Positions 37,141 to 45,131 of a stretch of 64,000 nucleotides of DNA are shown here, piece by piece (the stretch's first letter is position 1; every line of letters begins with the position of its first letter). The notes below the pieces were generated by a model. It was not told where the DNA came from. It was given only the letters and a program-made list of their open reading frames with translations, and did not search any database. Source of the DNA: JAHBNG01 sp039028975 (GTDB lineage Bacteria; Chloroflexota; Anaerolineae; Caldilineales; Caldilineaceae); contig JBCCHB010000017.1 of assembly GCA_039028975.1 (NCBI GenBank), positions 62,001-126,000 on the forward strand. The letters run 5' to 3'. The position numbers were made by a program, and so were the translations under genes.

Positions 37141-37226
37141 GTGAGCAGACTTCGGCTCCGCTCAGTCCAAGAGTGCGCAAGTGGGCAGACTTCGACTCCG
37201 CTCAGTCCAAGAGTGCGCAAGTGGGC
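37141..37226. repeat. 40-bp tandem repeat, two units plus a partial third
   Basis: Units at 37141-37180 and 37181-37220 differ at two positions (core GACTTCG-x-CTCCGCTCAG-TCCAAGAGTGCGCAA); a third begins GTGGGCGAGT. Located directly after the protease stop codon. Confidence 0.85.
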
Positions 37227-37256
37227 GAGTACGATTGTCACCTGCAAACCTTGTCA

Positions 37257-37279
37257 CCCCCGAAGGTAGTTATCGGGGG
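37257..37279. repeat. Hairpin between convergent protease and sulfotransferase-like genes
   Basis: CCCCCGA (37257-37263) and TCGGGGG (37273-37279) with a nine-base loop. No T-run on either strand, so termination is uncertain. Confidence 0.45.
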
Positions 37280-37307
37280 CTGCTCACCTGCAAACCTGCT
37301 CACCTGC

Positions 37308-38063
37308 TCACCCGTGAATTGTTAAGGCAGAGAGTCGTTTATAGTAGGGAATGCACTCAGCTAGCAGTGGCTCAAGATGGGCAGGGAATGGCTCATTCTT
37401 CTCGGTGTACGGCTGGAATCCGGTTGAACGATGAACAGATTCATACCAATATTTGGCCCACACACCATCCTCTGGTCGGGGGCCAGCAGGCCAATTGAGC
37501 ATTCCATCATCAAAGGGAATATCAAAGTGCTCGCATAGCTGAGTCAAGACTGAGCGGGGATGAAGCAGTACTTCCCGGCTGTCCAGCACAGGTGGTGGCG
37601 GAAGGCCCCGCTTAGTCAGATAATCCACTAGATCACATAGGGTATCGTAGCCAGTATCATGGAGGGATGGATTCGCCACTTCTTTGGCATAGGATGGCAA
37701 CATCTGAACCGGATCCCGAGTCAGGATGACATTGCACAGCTTCTCTGTAAAATCCCATTCTAGATTGATGAGGTGATGGGTCATATTCTTCAGGAATAGG
37801 ATAGGCTTTGGCTGTGGGGCCAATACAACTTGTTCCAGTACCTTCTGCCCATCGGTTTCCATCGAGACAATCACCTCATCAGCACCAGGATGGTACTCCC
37901 TGGCTGACGAATTCAGTAGATAGTATCCATAAAATGGTTCATCAACCACAACTGTATCAGGTCGTTGAGCAAACGAATACATCAAGGCTGTCGAAATATT
38001 ACGCGGTCCAGACCATACCGAGATACGGACCGTCGGATCGGGTGAATGGGACATGGTGTTCAT
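37308..38063 (-). CDS. Sulfotransferase-like P-loop protein
   Basis: 251 residues. The N-terminal strand-loop (ISVWSGPRNISTALMYSFAQ) is the 5'-PSB loop position of sulfotransferase-fold proteins, with R-N-I-S-T in place of the usual R-S-G-S/T. The DEPFYGYYL and ILTRDPVQMLPSYAKE blocks (the latter near 130-147, the 3'-PB-like R-x-P segment) fit the same fold. It may move a sulfuryl group from PAPS, or serve another role. It lies 24 bp behind a class IV aminotransferase. From memory, plant branched-chain aminotransferase-like proteins join a P-loop domain of this kind to such an aminotransferase, so the pair may act together. Substrate unknown. Confidence 0.72.
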   Translation of the reverse strand: MNTMSHSPDPTVRISVWSGPRNISTALMYSFAQRPDTVVVDEPFYGYYLLNSSAREYHPGADEVIVSMETDGQKVLEQVVLAPQPKPILFLKNMTHHLINLEWDFTEKLCNVILTRDPVQMLPSYAKEVANPSLHDTGYDTLCDLVDYLTKRGLPPPPVLDSREVLLHPRSVLTQLCEHFDIPFDDGMLNWPAGPRPEDGVWAKYWYESVHRSTGFQPYTEKNEPFPAHLEPLLAECIPYYKRLSALTIHG

Positions 38064-38087
38064 GACTTGTGGTTCGTGAATGAATTA

Positions 38088-39026
38088 TCAATTTTTCAAT
38101 CGTTCTACCTCTGCATCAATGGCCTTAAAGTACAGCTCACGAAGTTTTGTGGTCATAGGGCCTTCTGAGCCATTGCCGATGACCCGGCCATCAACCTCGG
38201 TAACAGGTGTTAGCCCACCAAAGGTGCCGGTGACAAAGGATTCATCAGCATCGTAAACATCTGTGAGAGAAAAGTCTTTTGCGTAAGCAGGTATATTTTC
38301 AGACTCCGCCACCTTAAGAATCATCCCCCTGGTGATACCGTTCATGCAGTATTGCCCCGTTGACGTCCACACTTCGCCTTTCCGAACGACAAAAAAATTA
38401 GTGGCATTGCAAGTGGCAACAAATCCGTGAATATCGAGCATAAGTGCTTCATCTGCCCCGGCATTGAGAGCTTGGACTAGGGCAATTACTTCGTGAAGTT
38501 TGCTGTGGCAGTTGAGCCGAGGATCCAAATAATCTGGCGAACCGCGACGTACAGTAGAAGTAAAGAGGCGTACACCGCGAGATGTGGTTTCAGGGTCTGC
38601 CCTTTTGTACTCGCAGATGATTACAATATTGGGCCCACTAATGGTTAGCCGCGGATCCTGGGATGGTGTCTTTTTAACACCACGGGTGATCATAAGACGA
38701 GTGTGGACATTGTCGTCCATGCCGTTGGCTTCCACAGTCTGATAGAGGGTGCTGGTTAACTCATCGCGTGTCAACCCGATATCCATACCGATCGCGGCTG
38801 CTCCCTGAAAGAGCCGATCGAGGTGTTGATCCAAAAAGACAAAGACTCCGTGATGCAGCCGAATCCCTTCCCAAACCCCATCCCCAACTAGATAACCGCT
38901 ATCAAAGACAGATATCTTGGCTTGAGCGCGCGGGACAAGGTCACCATTCATATAGATTAGTACATCTTCGTTTCGTGAATCGGGTAGCGCATCATGGGTA
39001 CCGCGGCTATTGGAATCTTGGCTCAT
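38088..39026 (-). CDS. Class IV PLP aminotransferase (branched-chain/D-amino acid type)
   Basis: 312 residues. PLP Lys176 lies in LNCHSKLHEV. Other family blocks: ISVFDSGYLVGDGVWEGIRL near 38-57, RLMITRG near 110, GFVATCNATNFFVV near 205 (phosphate and cofactor contacts) and TGTFGGLTPVTEVDG near the end. Class IV enzymes include IlvE, D-amino acid transaminase and aminodeoxychorismate lyase; the SGYLVGDG start is closest to IlvE/Dat. It works in the cytoplasm. AGGAG stands before the ATG. It is the first gene of a two-gene unit with the sulfotransferase-like protein, suggesting a modified amino or keto acid substrate rather than general valine/leucine synthesis. Confidence 0.88.
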   Translation of the reverse strand: MSQDSNSRGTHDALPDSRNEDVLIYMNGDLVPRAQAKISVFDSGYLVGDGVWEGIRLHHGVFVFLDQHLDRLFQGAAAIGMDIGLTRDELTSTLYQTVEANGMDDNVHTRLMITRGVKKTPSQDPRLTISGPNIVIICEYKRADPETTSRGVRLFTSTVRRGSPDYLDPRLNCHSKLHEVIALVQALNAGADEALMLDIHGFVATCNATNFFVVRKGEVWTSTGQYCMNGITRGMILKVAESENIPAYAKDFSLTDVYDADESFVTGTFGGLTPVTEVDGRVIGNGSEGPMTTKLRELYFKAIDAEVERLKN

Positions 39027-39435
39027 AGAGTCTCCTGTTCAACTGGGTATTCTTATTTATAAAGTGCGGTTGTGTTGAAAACGGTAGTTTCCTATGGCTT
39101 CTACCAGAGAAGACGAACTACTGTTTTCAAACAGAGCTCACTATAGTATAGTCGCTTTCAAAACGGAGATGAGAAACTCTGCGTTATCCATACACCATTA
39201 TCTGGATTCATGCAGATTGGTGGGGTAATGCCGAAAGACATCCGTATTCAAACAACTACACAATAGATTAAGGGAAGATTAAAGGATAAGGCTTACCGTA
39301 AGATTTGAACGTTTTCTGAACGCCCTTTGTGCTAAGCTATGGGTGCAGTGTGGTTCCCTTGACACAGTGCGGCCCGTGTTTCCCCCGACACGGGAACCTA
39401 GAGGGATACCGAAGGGGATAAAGAAAGAGTTTATG
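39027..39435. other. Non-coding region, 410 bp, with repeat C copy 2 and a stem
   Basis: Upstream of the aminotransferase pair and downstream of pdxA. It contains repeat C copy 2 (39053-39151) and a CCCGTGT/ACACGGG stem near 39373-39394. No gene was recognised. Confidence 0.5.
39053..39151 (+). repeat. MITE-like repeat C, copy 2
   Basis: Inner inverted arms TTGAAAACGGTAGTTT (39075-39090) and GAACTACTGTTTTCAA (39115-39130) pair with two mismatches. The ends match copy 1 (TGCGGTTG and CAAACAGAGCT-n-TATAG). Confidence 0.65.
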
Positions 39436-39461
39436 ATCATCTGTCCAAACGGACAGATGAT
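39436..39461 (-). terminator. Perfect 11-bp hairpin at the end of pdxA
   Basis: ATCATCTGTCC (39436-39446), AAAC loop, GGACAGATGAT (39451-39461), beginning one base after the pdxA stop codon. The minus-strand sequence that follows is T-rich but lacks a solid T-run, so it may act as a terminator or an mRNA-end stabiliser. Confidence 0.6.
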
Positions 39462-39462
39462 T

Positions 39463-40479
39463 TTAATTTATACGCCCTCCTCGAGCAGAGGCCATCCGAC
39501 AGGCAAGTTGGAAGGCATTGGTCAAGGCACGTTTATCTGCTTTACTCTGGCCGACGATATCAAAAGCAGTACCATGAGCCGGTGTCGTCACAATCACTGG
39601 CAGACCGCCATGAACGGTCACCCCCCGAGAAAACCCCATGAGCTTCATGGCCACTTGCCCTTGGTCATGATACATGGTGACCACCGCATCCACTTCTTTG
39701 GCTTGCGCTTTCAGAAAGACGGTATCCGACGGGTAAGGCCCACTCACATTGATGGAAGATGCCAACTGAGTAACAATCGGTTCAATCACATCGATCTCCT
39801 CATTCCCAAACAACCCACCTTCACCGGCATGAGGATTGAGTGCCGCTACTGCGATGCGAGGGGTAACCGTGCCAGCCTTAATTAGTGCGTCATGAACCAA
39901 GATAACGGCAGCTTCGATTGCTTCTGGGGTAATCAGTTCTGCCACTTCCCTGAGCGGTACATGAGATGTAACTCGGGCACTCCATAGATCATCTAAAACG
40001 TTCAACTCTCCCACATACTCATCAAACTCAAGCACATGGGCAAAGTAACGCAGATCATCCTCAAAGGGTGAGCCCGCCAGATGCATGGCCTGCTTATTGA
40101 AGGGCGCAAAGCAGAGTCCGTCAACCTGCTTCTGCTGGGCCAATTCCAAAGCCACTCGGCTTGTCGTTAAGACGTACTCACCGCCTTCTGCTGAAGCCAC
40201 ACCGGGTATAAAGGGATGTCCGTTAAAGGATGCATCATTGAGTAGCGTAATGCCTGGCTCACTTGCCCAGTTCTTTGGCAATTCATCTACGACAGAAACA
40301 GACAAATCCACCTGGGCCGTGGCGGCACCCTGAGACCAAACCGCTTCACTGCCTACAAGCAATACCTTAGCACAATCCTGCGTACTGGGAGCGGCCATCA
40401 ATTTGGCGACAATTTCCGGCCCAATACCACATGGATCACCCAAGAGTAACGCAATTCGAGGAAGAGTTGAAGTTTTCAT
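39463..40479 (-). CDS. pdxA: PdxA-family dehydrogenase
   Basis: 338 residues. It opens LLGDPCGIGPEIVAK, the PdxA signature, and contains LNPHAGEGGLFGNEE (metal His), MYHDQGQVAMK (metal His) and TTPAHGTAFDIVGQ at the active site. PdxA oxidises 4-phosphohydroxy-L-threonine for pyridoxal phosphate. A close subfamily (PdxA2) oxidises phosphorylated D-threonate or D-erythronate in sugar-acid catabolism. The class II aldolase two genes away makes the PdxA2 role plausible, but no tetronate kinase (DUF1537) is present. Subfamily choice is left open. Confidence 0.9.
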   Translation of the reverse strand: MKTSTLPRIALLLGDPCGIGPEIVAKLMAAPSTQDCAKVLLVGSEAVWSQGAATAQVDLSVSVVDELPKNWASEPGITLLNDASFNGHPFIPGVASAEGGEYVLTTSRVALELAQQKQVDGLCFAPFNKQAMHLAGSPFEDDLRYFAHVLEFDEYVGELNVLDDLWSARVTSHVPLREVAELITPEAIEAAVILVHDALIKAGTVTPRIAVAALNPHAGEGGLFGNEEIDVIEPIVTQLASSINVSGPYPSDTVFLKAQAKEVDAVVTMYHDQGQVAMKLMGFSRGVTVHGGLPVIVTTPAHGTAFDIVGQSKADKRALTNAFQLACRMASARGGRIN

Positions 40480-40576
40480 AATGTTAAACTTGCTGGGTGC
40501 AGAGTTGCTGTCAATTATGTTCAGGACGACTCACATCGAAGCTACTGTCTAATCCCCACCCGTTAATGCTCAAGTA

Positions 40577-41515
40577 TTATGCTAGTTCCAATTTGGGTTT
40601 GGGCGTACCTTTACGCCAGGTTTCGCAGCCACCTTCTCCGCTGGGTCGAACGCCTGGGGTTGCCCGATCTTCTATGCCTTTCCATGCATATGGATCCTTG
40701 CCCGCAATCATGGTGATGTCCCGATAGTCGGCGGTGGCCATATGCTGACCTTCTTGTGGCGGATGCCAGGGAAGCAGGGATTGGGCACTCATAAAGTGGT
40801 TGACCAATACCCGTCGATAGCCAGATTGGGCATGATTAGGGAAAGAACGGTGAAGAACGTAGCCATTAAAGAAGACCACAGTCCCGGCCTTGACTTCTAC
40901 AGGAATGGCATCCTCGTCGCTATATGGAAAGCCATATGCCTCGCCAGTACAGTCAAAGCGTGCATCCACATGATCCCATTGAGGCCAGATAATACCGTGT
41001 CTGTTGGAGCCGGGAATCAGCCACAGACAACCATTTTCGATGGTAGCGTCATCCATGGCAATCCAGCCACCGATCAATGAACGATCTCGAGTGGGAATAA
41101 AGTACTCGTCCTGGTGCCATGCTTGGCCAGGTTTTCCGGTGGCTTTGATGAAGAGCATGGACTGCATACATTTGACATCTGGACCAATTACCTCAGTCAG
41201 AATGTCGGTCATGCTAGGCGTTGCGAGATAGCGAGTCATAGTCTTGGAGATTTTATGAGGAAAGTGGATGCAGAGGTAGCGCCGCAGAACATCCTCTTCC
41301 GTTTCGCCTGGTTCATTGGGGACAAAGCCTCGTACATCTCCTCGGTCTCCCTGGCAAATGGCGAGGGTCTCACTGCGTAATTCCTCTAACTCCTGAGGGG
41401 AAACTAAGTCAGGAATGACCAAGTAACCGTTCTCATCGTAAAATTCTTTGTAGGTACCATTGAGGCCGATGGTGGGTTCAGAGATGAAATTGGGAGTGGT
41501 TTGAAATGAGGACAT
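40577..41515 (-). CDS. Phytanoyl-CoA dioxygenase (PhyH) family Fe(II)/2-oxoglutarate oxygenase
   Basis: 312 residues, a jelly-roll fold. The iron ligands are His134 and Asp136 (WHQDEYF) and His222 (GYVLHRSFPN); the nearby Arg (SGYRRVLVNHF) would hold 2-oxoglutarate. The NGCLWLIPGSNRHG stretch is typical of PhyH proteins. These enzymes hydroxylate diverse small molecules, including compatible solutes and natural products; the substrate here cannot be read. It sits between pdxA (97 bp away) and a class II aldolase. AGGAG lies before the ATG. Confidence 0.9.
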   Translation of the reverse strand: MSSFQTTPNFISEPTIGLNGTYKEFYDENGYLVIPDLVSPQELEELRSETLAICQGDRGDVRGFVPNEPGETEEDVLRRYLCIHFPHKISKTMTRYLATPSMTDILTEVIGPDVKCMQSMLFIKATGKPGQAWHQDEYFIPTRDRSLIGGWIAMDDATIENGCLWLIPGSNRHGIIWPQWDHVDARFDCTGEAYGFPYSDEDAIPVEVKAGTVVFFNGYVLHRSFPNHAQSGYRRVLVNHFMSAQSLLPWHPPQEGQHMATADYRDITMIAGKDPYAWKGIEDRATPGVRPSGEGGCETWRKGTPKPKLELA

Positions 41516-41554
41516 CTGTGCTTCTCCTGAATTATATTGACACTCGTAATAGAA

Positions 41555-41640
41555 CTATAATCGGTTCCGTCTTTTAACGGCAGTCTCGCTTCTCTGGTCG
41601 AGTGTAGGAAAACTATTGTCCCTAAAACGACCGCAGTATA
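41555..41640 (-). repeat. MITE-like repeat C, copy 4 (inverted)
   Basis: On the minus strand it reads TATACTGCGGTCG, then TAGTTTTCCTAC, CGACCAGAGAAG and ends CCGATTATAG, matching copy 2 block by block. It abuts repeat A copy 4. Confidence 0.6.
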
Positions 41641-41699
41641 ACACCACTATCCGGAGAAAATCCGTTAATTTGTGGGGCACCTGAGTATAGCAACTATTA
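41631..41699 (-). repeat. Dispersed repeat A, copy 4 (inverted)
   Basis: On the minus strand it reads TATACTCAGGTGCCCCACAA, then ATTAACGG, TTTTCTCCGG and GGTGTTATA. It runs straight into repeat C, overlapping by about ten bases. Confidence 0.58.
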
Positions 41700-41771
41700 C
41701 GGTGGGACGATTTTATCCAAGTCTTTGGCTGATTGTCAAACATTCACTGGCTATCAAGCAACAGCCCACTC

Positions 41772-42461
41772 TCAGTAGCCGCTCTTGCCATGTGCGGAGG
41801 CTGCTTTGACCAAAGCATTGCGTTTGACGCTTAGCTGATCAGTCACCCCTAGTGCAGGAGCCATGAGAATAGAGCGGGCATTGGTATCAAAGCGCTCAAC
41901 TGCATCAAACGCAGCATCTAAGTCTTTACCAATGAGAAAGATACCGTGCCATGGAGCAACGACACCGGCCGCTTGTTTTTGAATTTTTGCTTCGTTTCCC
42001 CGAATTGCATTGACCACATTGTCAGCCAATTGTTGGCTATGAGCTGGCGCATACTCGATGCATGGTACCTCGCCAAACTTCAAATTTGCTTCGAGCACAG
42101 GAGGGATGGACATGGCTGCTGCACAAAAGGGCATAACGTTGTGAGGATGGGCATGGATCACCGCAGTGCCATATTCACCAAACGTTTTGTATAGGCCGAA
42201 ATGGACATTAGACTCGCGCGAGATCGTGCCGTCCCCCTCCAAAATATTCCCTTCCAGATCAACAACCATTACATCATCGGGATGAAGTTGCCACTGTCGC
42301 TTGCTGCCGCTTAAGCTGGGCGACATAACCACGACGTCACCGACCAGTGTGCTGATGTTGCCACCAGCGGCATCGGTCAAGCGACGTTCAAAGAGGAGTG
42401 CACCGATCTGGGCTAATTTACGTCGCGCCTGGGCAACGTCTGTAAACGGGGTACTCGCCAT
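41772..42461 (-). CDS. Class II aldolase/adducin family protein
   Basis: 229 residues. The metal site HAHPHN (near 100-105) and a distal PWHGIFLIG His are present, with a GGNIS start typical of fuculose/ribulose-phosphate aldolases, epimerases and OtnC-type decarboxylases. With a PdxA-family enzyme close by, an OtnC-like role (decarboxylating a 3-oxo-tetronate 4-phosphate) is possible, but a sugar-phosphate aldolase is equally open. AGGAG precedes the ATG. Located 256 bp from the PhyH gene, with repeats A and C in between. Confidence 0.85.
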   Translation of the reverse strand: MASTPFTDVAQARRKLAQIGALLFERRLTDAAGGNISTLVGDVVVMSPSLSGSKRQWQLHPDDVMVVDLEGNILEGDGTISRESNVHFGLYKTFGEYGTAVIHAHPHNVMPFCAAAMSIPPVLEANLKFGEVPCIEYAPAHSQQLADNVVNAIRGNEAKIQKQAAGVVAPWHGIFLIGKDLDAAFDAVERFDTNARSILMAPALGVTDQLSVKRNALVKAASAHGKSGY

Positions 42462-42532
42462 GAATAATTTCTCCTGGGTATAACTTATTTGTGTGGTTTA
42501 TGAGTTCGGAGCAATGCGCTCCCGTCCCTTTC

Positions 42533-43333
42533 CTATGGACGCAAGCCTACCTCTTGTAGACGGGCCTCCAGCCAAGTTGTGTCTTCTTCTGAGAGCACGG
42601 GGGAAGGCGGATCCATGCGATAGTCAATACGTCGTTCGTATCGAGCGCTGGCATAGATTTGGCGTAGTGCAGCCCCGATATCGAGCGTTACATCAGGATC
42701 CGGATGACGGAGTGGCACAGGCACCACCGGCAATGGTTCTTGTAATGTCGTTGGCCAAATATCCACGTTGGGTCGCCGCTCAGCTCGGCTGAGGAAGATG
42801 AAATAAGGCTTATCGGGGAGGGGGTAAGCCAAGGGTGGACGTACACCATTGCGCAATAGGTCAATTTCCAACAGGTGGGCGTTGCTCCAAAATAGTTTTT
42901 CTCTTTTCTCCTGATAGACCCCCGCTCCAGAAGGCTTTGTGGATCCAGCACGTTTATTGACCGGTGAAAGTACCTCGATCGCAGTGATGAGGGTCTCATC
43001 ATCCACCGAACGCAGTTCCAAGCGAGCATAGCGAGTCTCTACGGCCATTTCAGCAGGTAGGGTCAATGGGGCGGGTGCAACTGGCGCAATGGATACAGAT
43101 GCAGTGATGGGTGGCGTTGGCTCCAGTATGCCCACATCTGGCACTATCCCACCCCGGTTCGGCGCGATCTGAAGGCTTTCGTACGTGATATAGGGCGTAA
43201 TTACTGCAACGTAGTTTGGATTCAACTGTCGCTGAATCTGGTCACGAATTGCAAAAATCAAGCTGTTGTGTACATCCGGCCACAGATTTGGCGCTTCTAA
43301 GAAGGGATCCATACCAGGAAATGGGTATTCCAT
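42533..43333 (-). CDS. DUF4058 family protein
   Basis: 266 residues from the second ATG (ending 43333), which gives the canonical MEYPFPGMDPFLE start and has GGAG 11 bases upstream; the first ATG adds five residues. Further DUF4058 blocks are LWPDVHNSLI, GIVPDVGI, the AIEVLSPVNKR strand (a PD-(D/E)xK-like E-x-hydrophobic-K-like core), and PLPDKPYFIFLSRAERRP. The family is common in cyanobacteria, Planctomycetes and Chloroflexota, often in many copies, and is of unknown function. Nothing in the neighbourhood suggests a specific role. Confidence 0.9.
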   Translation of the reverse strand: MEYPFPGMDPFLEAPNLWPDVHNSLIFAIRDQIQRQLNPNYVAVITPYITYESLQIAPNRGGIVPDVGILEPTPPITASVSIAPVAPAPLTLPAEMAVETRYARLELRSVDDETLITAIEVLSPVNKRAGSTKPSGAGVYQEKREKLFWSNAHLLEIDLLRNGVRPPLAYPLPDKPYFIFLSRAERRPNVDIWPTTLQEPLPVVPVPLRHPDPDVTLDIGAALRQIYASARYERRIDYRMDPPSPVLSEEDTTWLEARLQEVGLRP

Positions 43334-43365
43334 GCTTGATTTCTCCATAAAGAATCCATATAGAT

Positions 43366-43444
43366 TGCCAGAAAAGTTCTGCCCTCCCTTCTCGGAAATT
43401 CCTAGAGTAGATTAGTCAAAAGTCGGGACAAGACTTTTCTGGCG
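43366..43444. mobile_element. MITE-like repeat B, copy 2
   Basis: Short form, about 79 bp: TGCCAGAAAAG at the left end and GGGACAAGACTTTTCTGGC at 43425-43443. It shares the GTCGGGACAAGACTTTTCTGG end and the GAAGTATAAA flank with copies 1 and 3. Confidence 0.68.
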
Positions 43445-43515
43445 AAGTATAAAGGAAATAGACGAACTGACCCTGGTGAATTCTAACATACCTCCAAATG
43501 GATATCAAGAGAATT

Positions 43516-43600
43516 TTAGGAACGGGAATGAAATAACTTGGTAATTTGGTACGTCTAAACCCGATTGAAATGCGCAAGTTATTTACAACTCATTCCTTAG
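43516..43600. mobile_element. MITE-like repeat D, copy 1
   Basis: Inverted ends TTAGGAACGGGAATGAAATA-ACTTG and CAAGTTATTTACAACTCATT-CCTTAG. The central block has a ...ACCCGATTGAAATGCGC core. Copy 2 is at 45990-46073. Confidence 0.7.
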
Positions 43601-43766
43601 TTTGAGCCATGTCAGCCATATCAACCTTAGACGCCCAATTCATTTATCGAGTATAATGCCCGAATCCCCAAACACACTTGGTAGATAGTGGCTGCTGGAT
43701 TGTCCATAACCATCCATTATCTACTATCAAATTTGGCTCACTGAGGAATAGTGAGGTGGAGTTCCC

Positions 43767-43834
43767 GTAGCCCGTCCTTTTAGGGCGGGAGGCACCCGGT
43801 GTAGCAGAATCCCCGCCCTAAAAGGGCGGGCTAC
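43767..43834. repeat. Strong 23-bp inverted repeat (TTTTAGGGCGGG element)
   Basis: Left arm 43767-43789 (GTAGCCCGTCCTTTTAGGGC and three more bases) and right arm 43812-43834 pair at 22 of 23 positions, 22-bp loop. The arms are themselves partly self-complementary. Seventy bases before the aldolase start. Confidence 0.82.
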
Positions 43835-43907
43835 AACATTGCCGTGCCTTGGTCTTACCCCACAAATGCTCAGACAACCTTAAATTTTTTCAAACAAAGG
43901 ATGAACC

Positions 43908-44681
43908 ATGTACCCCAATCCACTTAAACAGAAGATAAAGAGCGGCGAATTGATCTTTGGCACAGTGCTTCCGGCGCCGTCTCCTCGGGTTGCTACAGCT
44001 GTCTGCGGAGCGGATATTGACTTTCTTTGGATCGATACAGAGCATGCTCCGTTTGGTATGGAGTCTATCGAAACCATCCCAGCCCTTGTGCGTCAGACGG
44101 GTGTGGCACCGCTCATCCGCGTGGCTTGGAATGATCCATCATTGATCAAAAAAGCCTATGACGTGGGTGCTGTGGCCGTGATGGTCCCTCAAGTCAACAC
44201 CGCGGAAGAGGCTGCCAAGGCCGTCGAGTATGCATTTTATCCACCCCTTGGGCAACGGGGGGTCTCCCCCAACTGGCCACATCTGGCTGGCGAAAATTGG
44301 ATGGACGTGATCAAAACAGCCAACCAAGAGACGGTTCTCTTTGTTCAGATTGAAAGCGAGGAAGCCTACAACAATCTGGATGAAATTGCCGCAGTACCAG
44401 GCATTGATGTCCTCTTTGTAGGGCCTATGGATCTATCGGCCTCTCTAGGCGTCATCACCGAAACCCGCCATGAAAAGGTTCTCAAAGTTATGGAGGATGT
44501 ACCCAAGCGTATGCCCGCAGATGGTCCCAAGATTGCCACTACCCTGGTCAATATCGACGAGATGCAGGAAAAATTCCGTTGGGGCTACACGGTGATGAAT
44601 GTGGGAAGCCCACTAGGGTATGGGGTGCAGGCATTGAACGGACATATTGGGACGTTGAAGGAAAATCCTATGGGGAAATAG
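43908..44681 (+). CDS. HpcH/HpaI-type aldolase
   Basis: 257 residues, a barrel of the citrate lyase/HpaI family. Landmarks: GTVLPAPSPRVATAVCGADI, the FLWIDTEHAPFG segment (residues near 37-48; catalytic His), MVPQVNTAEEA, the QIESEEAYNN metal Glu and the FVGPMDLSASLG metal Asp. These enzymes split or form 4-hydroxy-2-oxo acids with pyruvate, as in 2-keto-3-deoxy-L-rhamnonate breakdown. Together with the sugar-acid dehydratase at 7.7 kb it could make a non-phosphorylative pathway, but they are not linked. AAAGGATG lies before the ATG. Confidence 0.9.
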   Translation: MYPNPLKQKIKSGELIFGTVLPAPSPRVATAVCGADIDFLWIDTEHAPFGMESIETIPALVRQTGVAPLIRVAWNDPSLIKKAYDVGAVAVMVPQVNTAEEAAKAVEYAFYPPLGQRGVSPNWPHLAGENWMDVIKTANQETVLFVQIESEEAYNNLDEIAAVPGIDVLFVGPMDLSASLGVITETRHEKVLKVMEDVPKRMPADGPKIATTLVNIDEMQEKFRWGYTVMNVGSPLGYGVQALNGHIGTLKENPMGK

Positions 44682-44686
44682 AGGGT

Positions 44687-45131
44687 GGTCCAGAGTCACT
44701 TGGTCGTTGAGTCCAGAGTTGCTTGGTCGATATTGTTCCCATTGCGATCTGCCAAAAAATATATGTTAATCGCATTACACCGTTTTTTACGGGTTGAGCT
44801 ACCGCTTGTTGCTATGGCGTTACTGATGATTCAATCCTGACCAACGAATGCGCGTACAGCACGTAAGCTAACTAGGCCGAATTCCAAGGTTGCTCCTGCC
44901 GGACGGCTTCTCTTGCCTAGTGATCGCGGCCAACAGGCGGCGCATACCGACTCGGTAGTGGGGACGATTCCTGCAGCGTTCTTCGTAGATGCCTTCCTAG
45001 ACAAAGCTTTGGAGCAGCTCATATTCATAGAAGTGGGTTCCTCTGCCGCGTGGCAGCTTTCACAGTTGCAGGGAACCATCTCTTCCACATATATTAATTA
45101 AGATACAATAACTTTTTCTAAGAGGAAATGA
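44687..45131. other. Non-coding stretch, 450 bp, with a short tandem duplication
   Basis: A 22-23 bp unit with core GTCCAGAGT(C/T)(A/G)CTTGGTCG is present twice in tandem at 44687-44729. A Cys-rich 85-codon frame on the minus strand (44831-45088) lacks a binding site and is not called. The remainder shows nothing. Confidence 0.45.

Larger units (their letters stand above)
43334..43907. other. Non-coding divergent region, 570 bp, packed with repeats
   Basis: It holds repeat B copy 2 (43366-43444), repeat D copy 1 (43516-43600) and a strong palindrome (43767-43834). The rest has no features. The HpaI-type aldolase promoter must lie in or near the palindrome. Confidence 0.6.

Noticed and set aside
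37141..37226. Possible start of a CRISPR array
   Set aside because: Units are directly joined with no spacers and only two are complete.
44831..45088. Minus-strand 85-codon frame with CNCESCH and CAAC, resembling a haem or metal site
   Set aside because: No ribosome-binding site, no wider family pattern, and an opposite-strand frame of similar length; the single CxxCH is likely chance.
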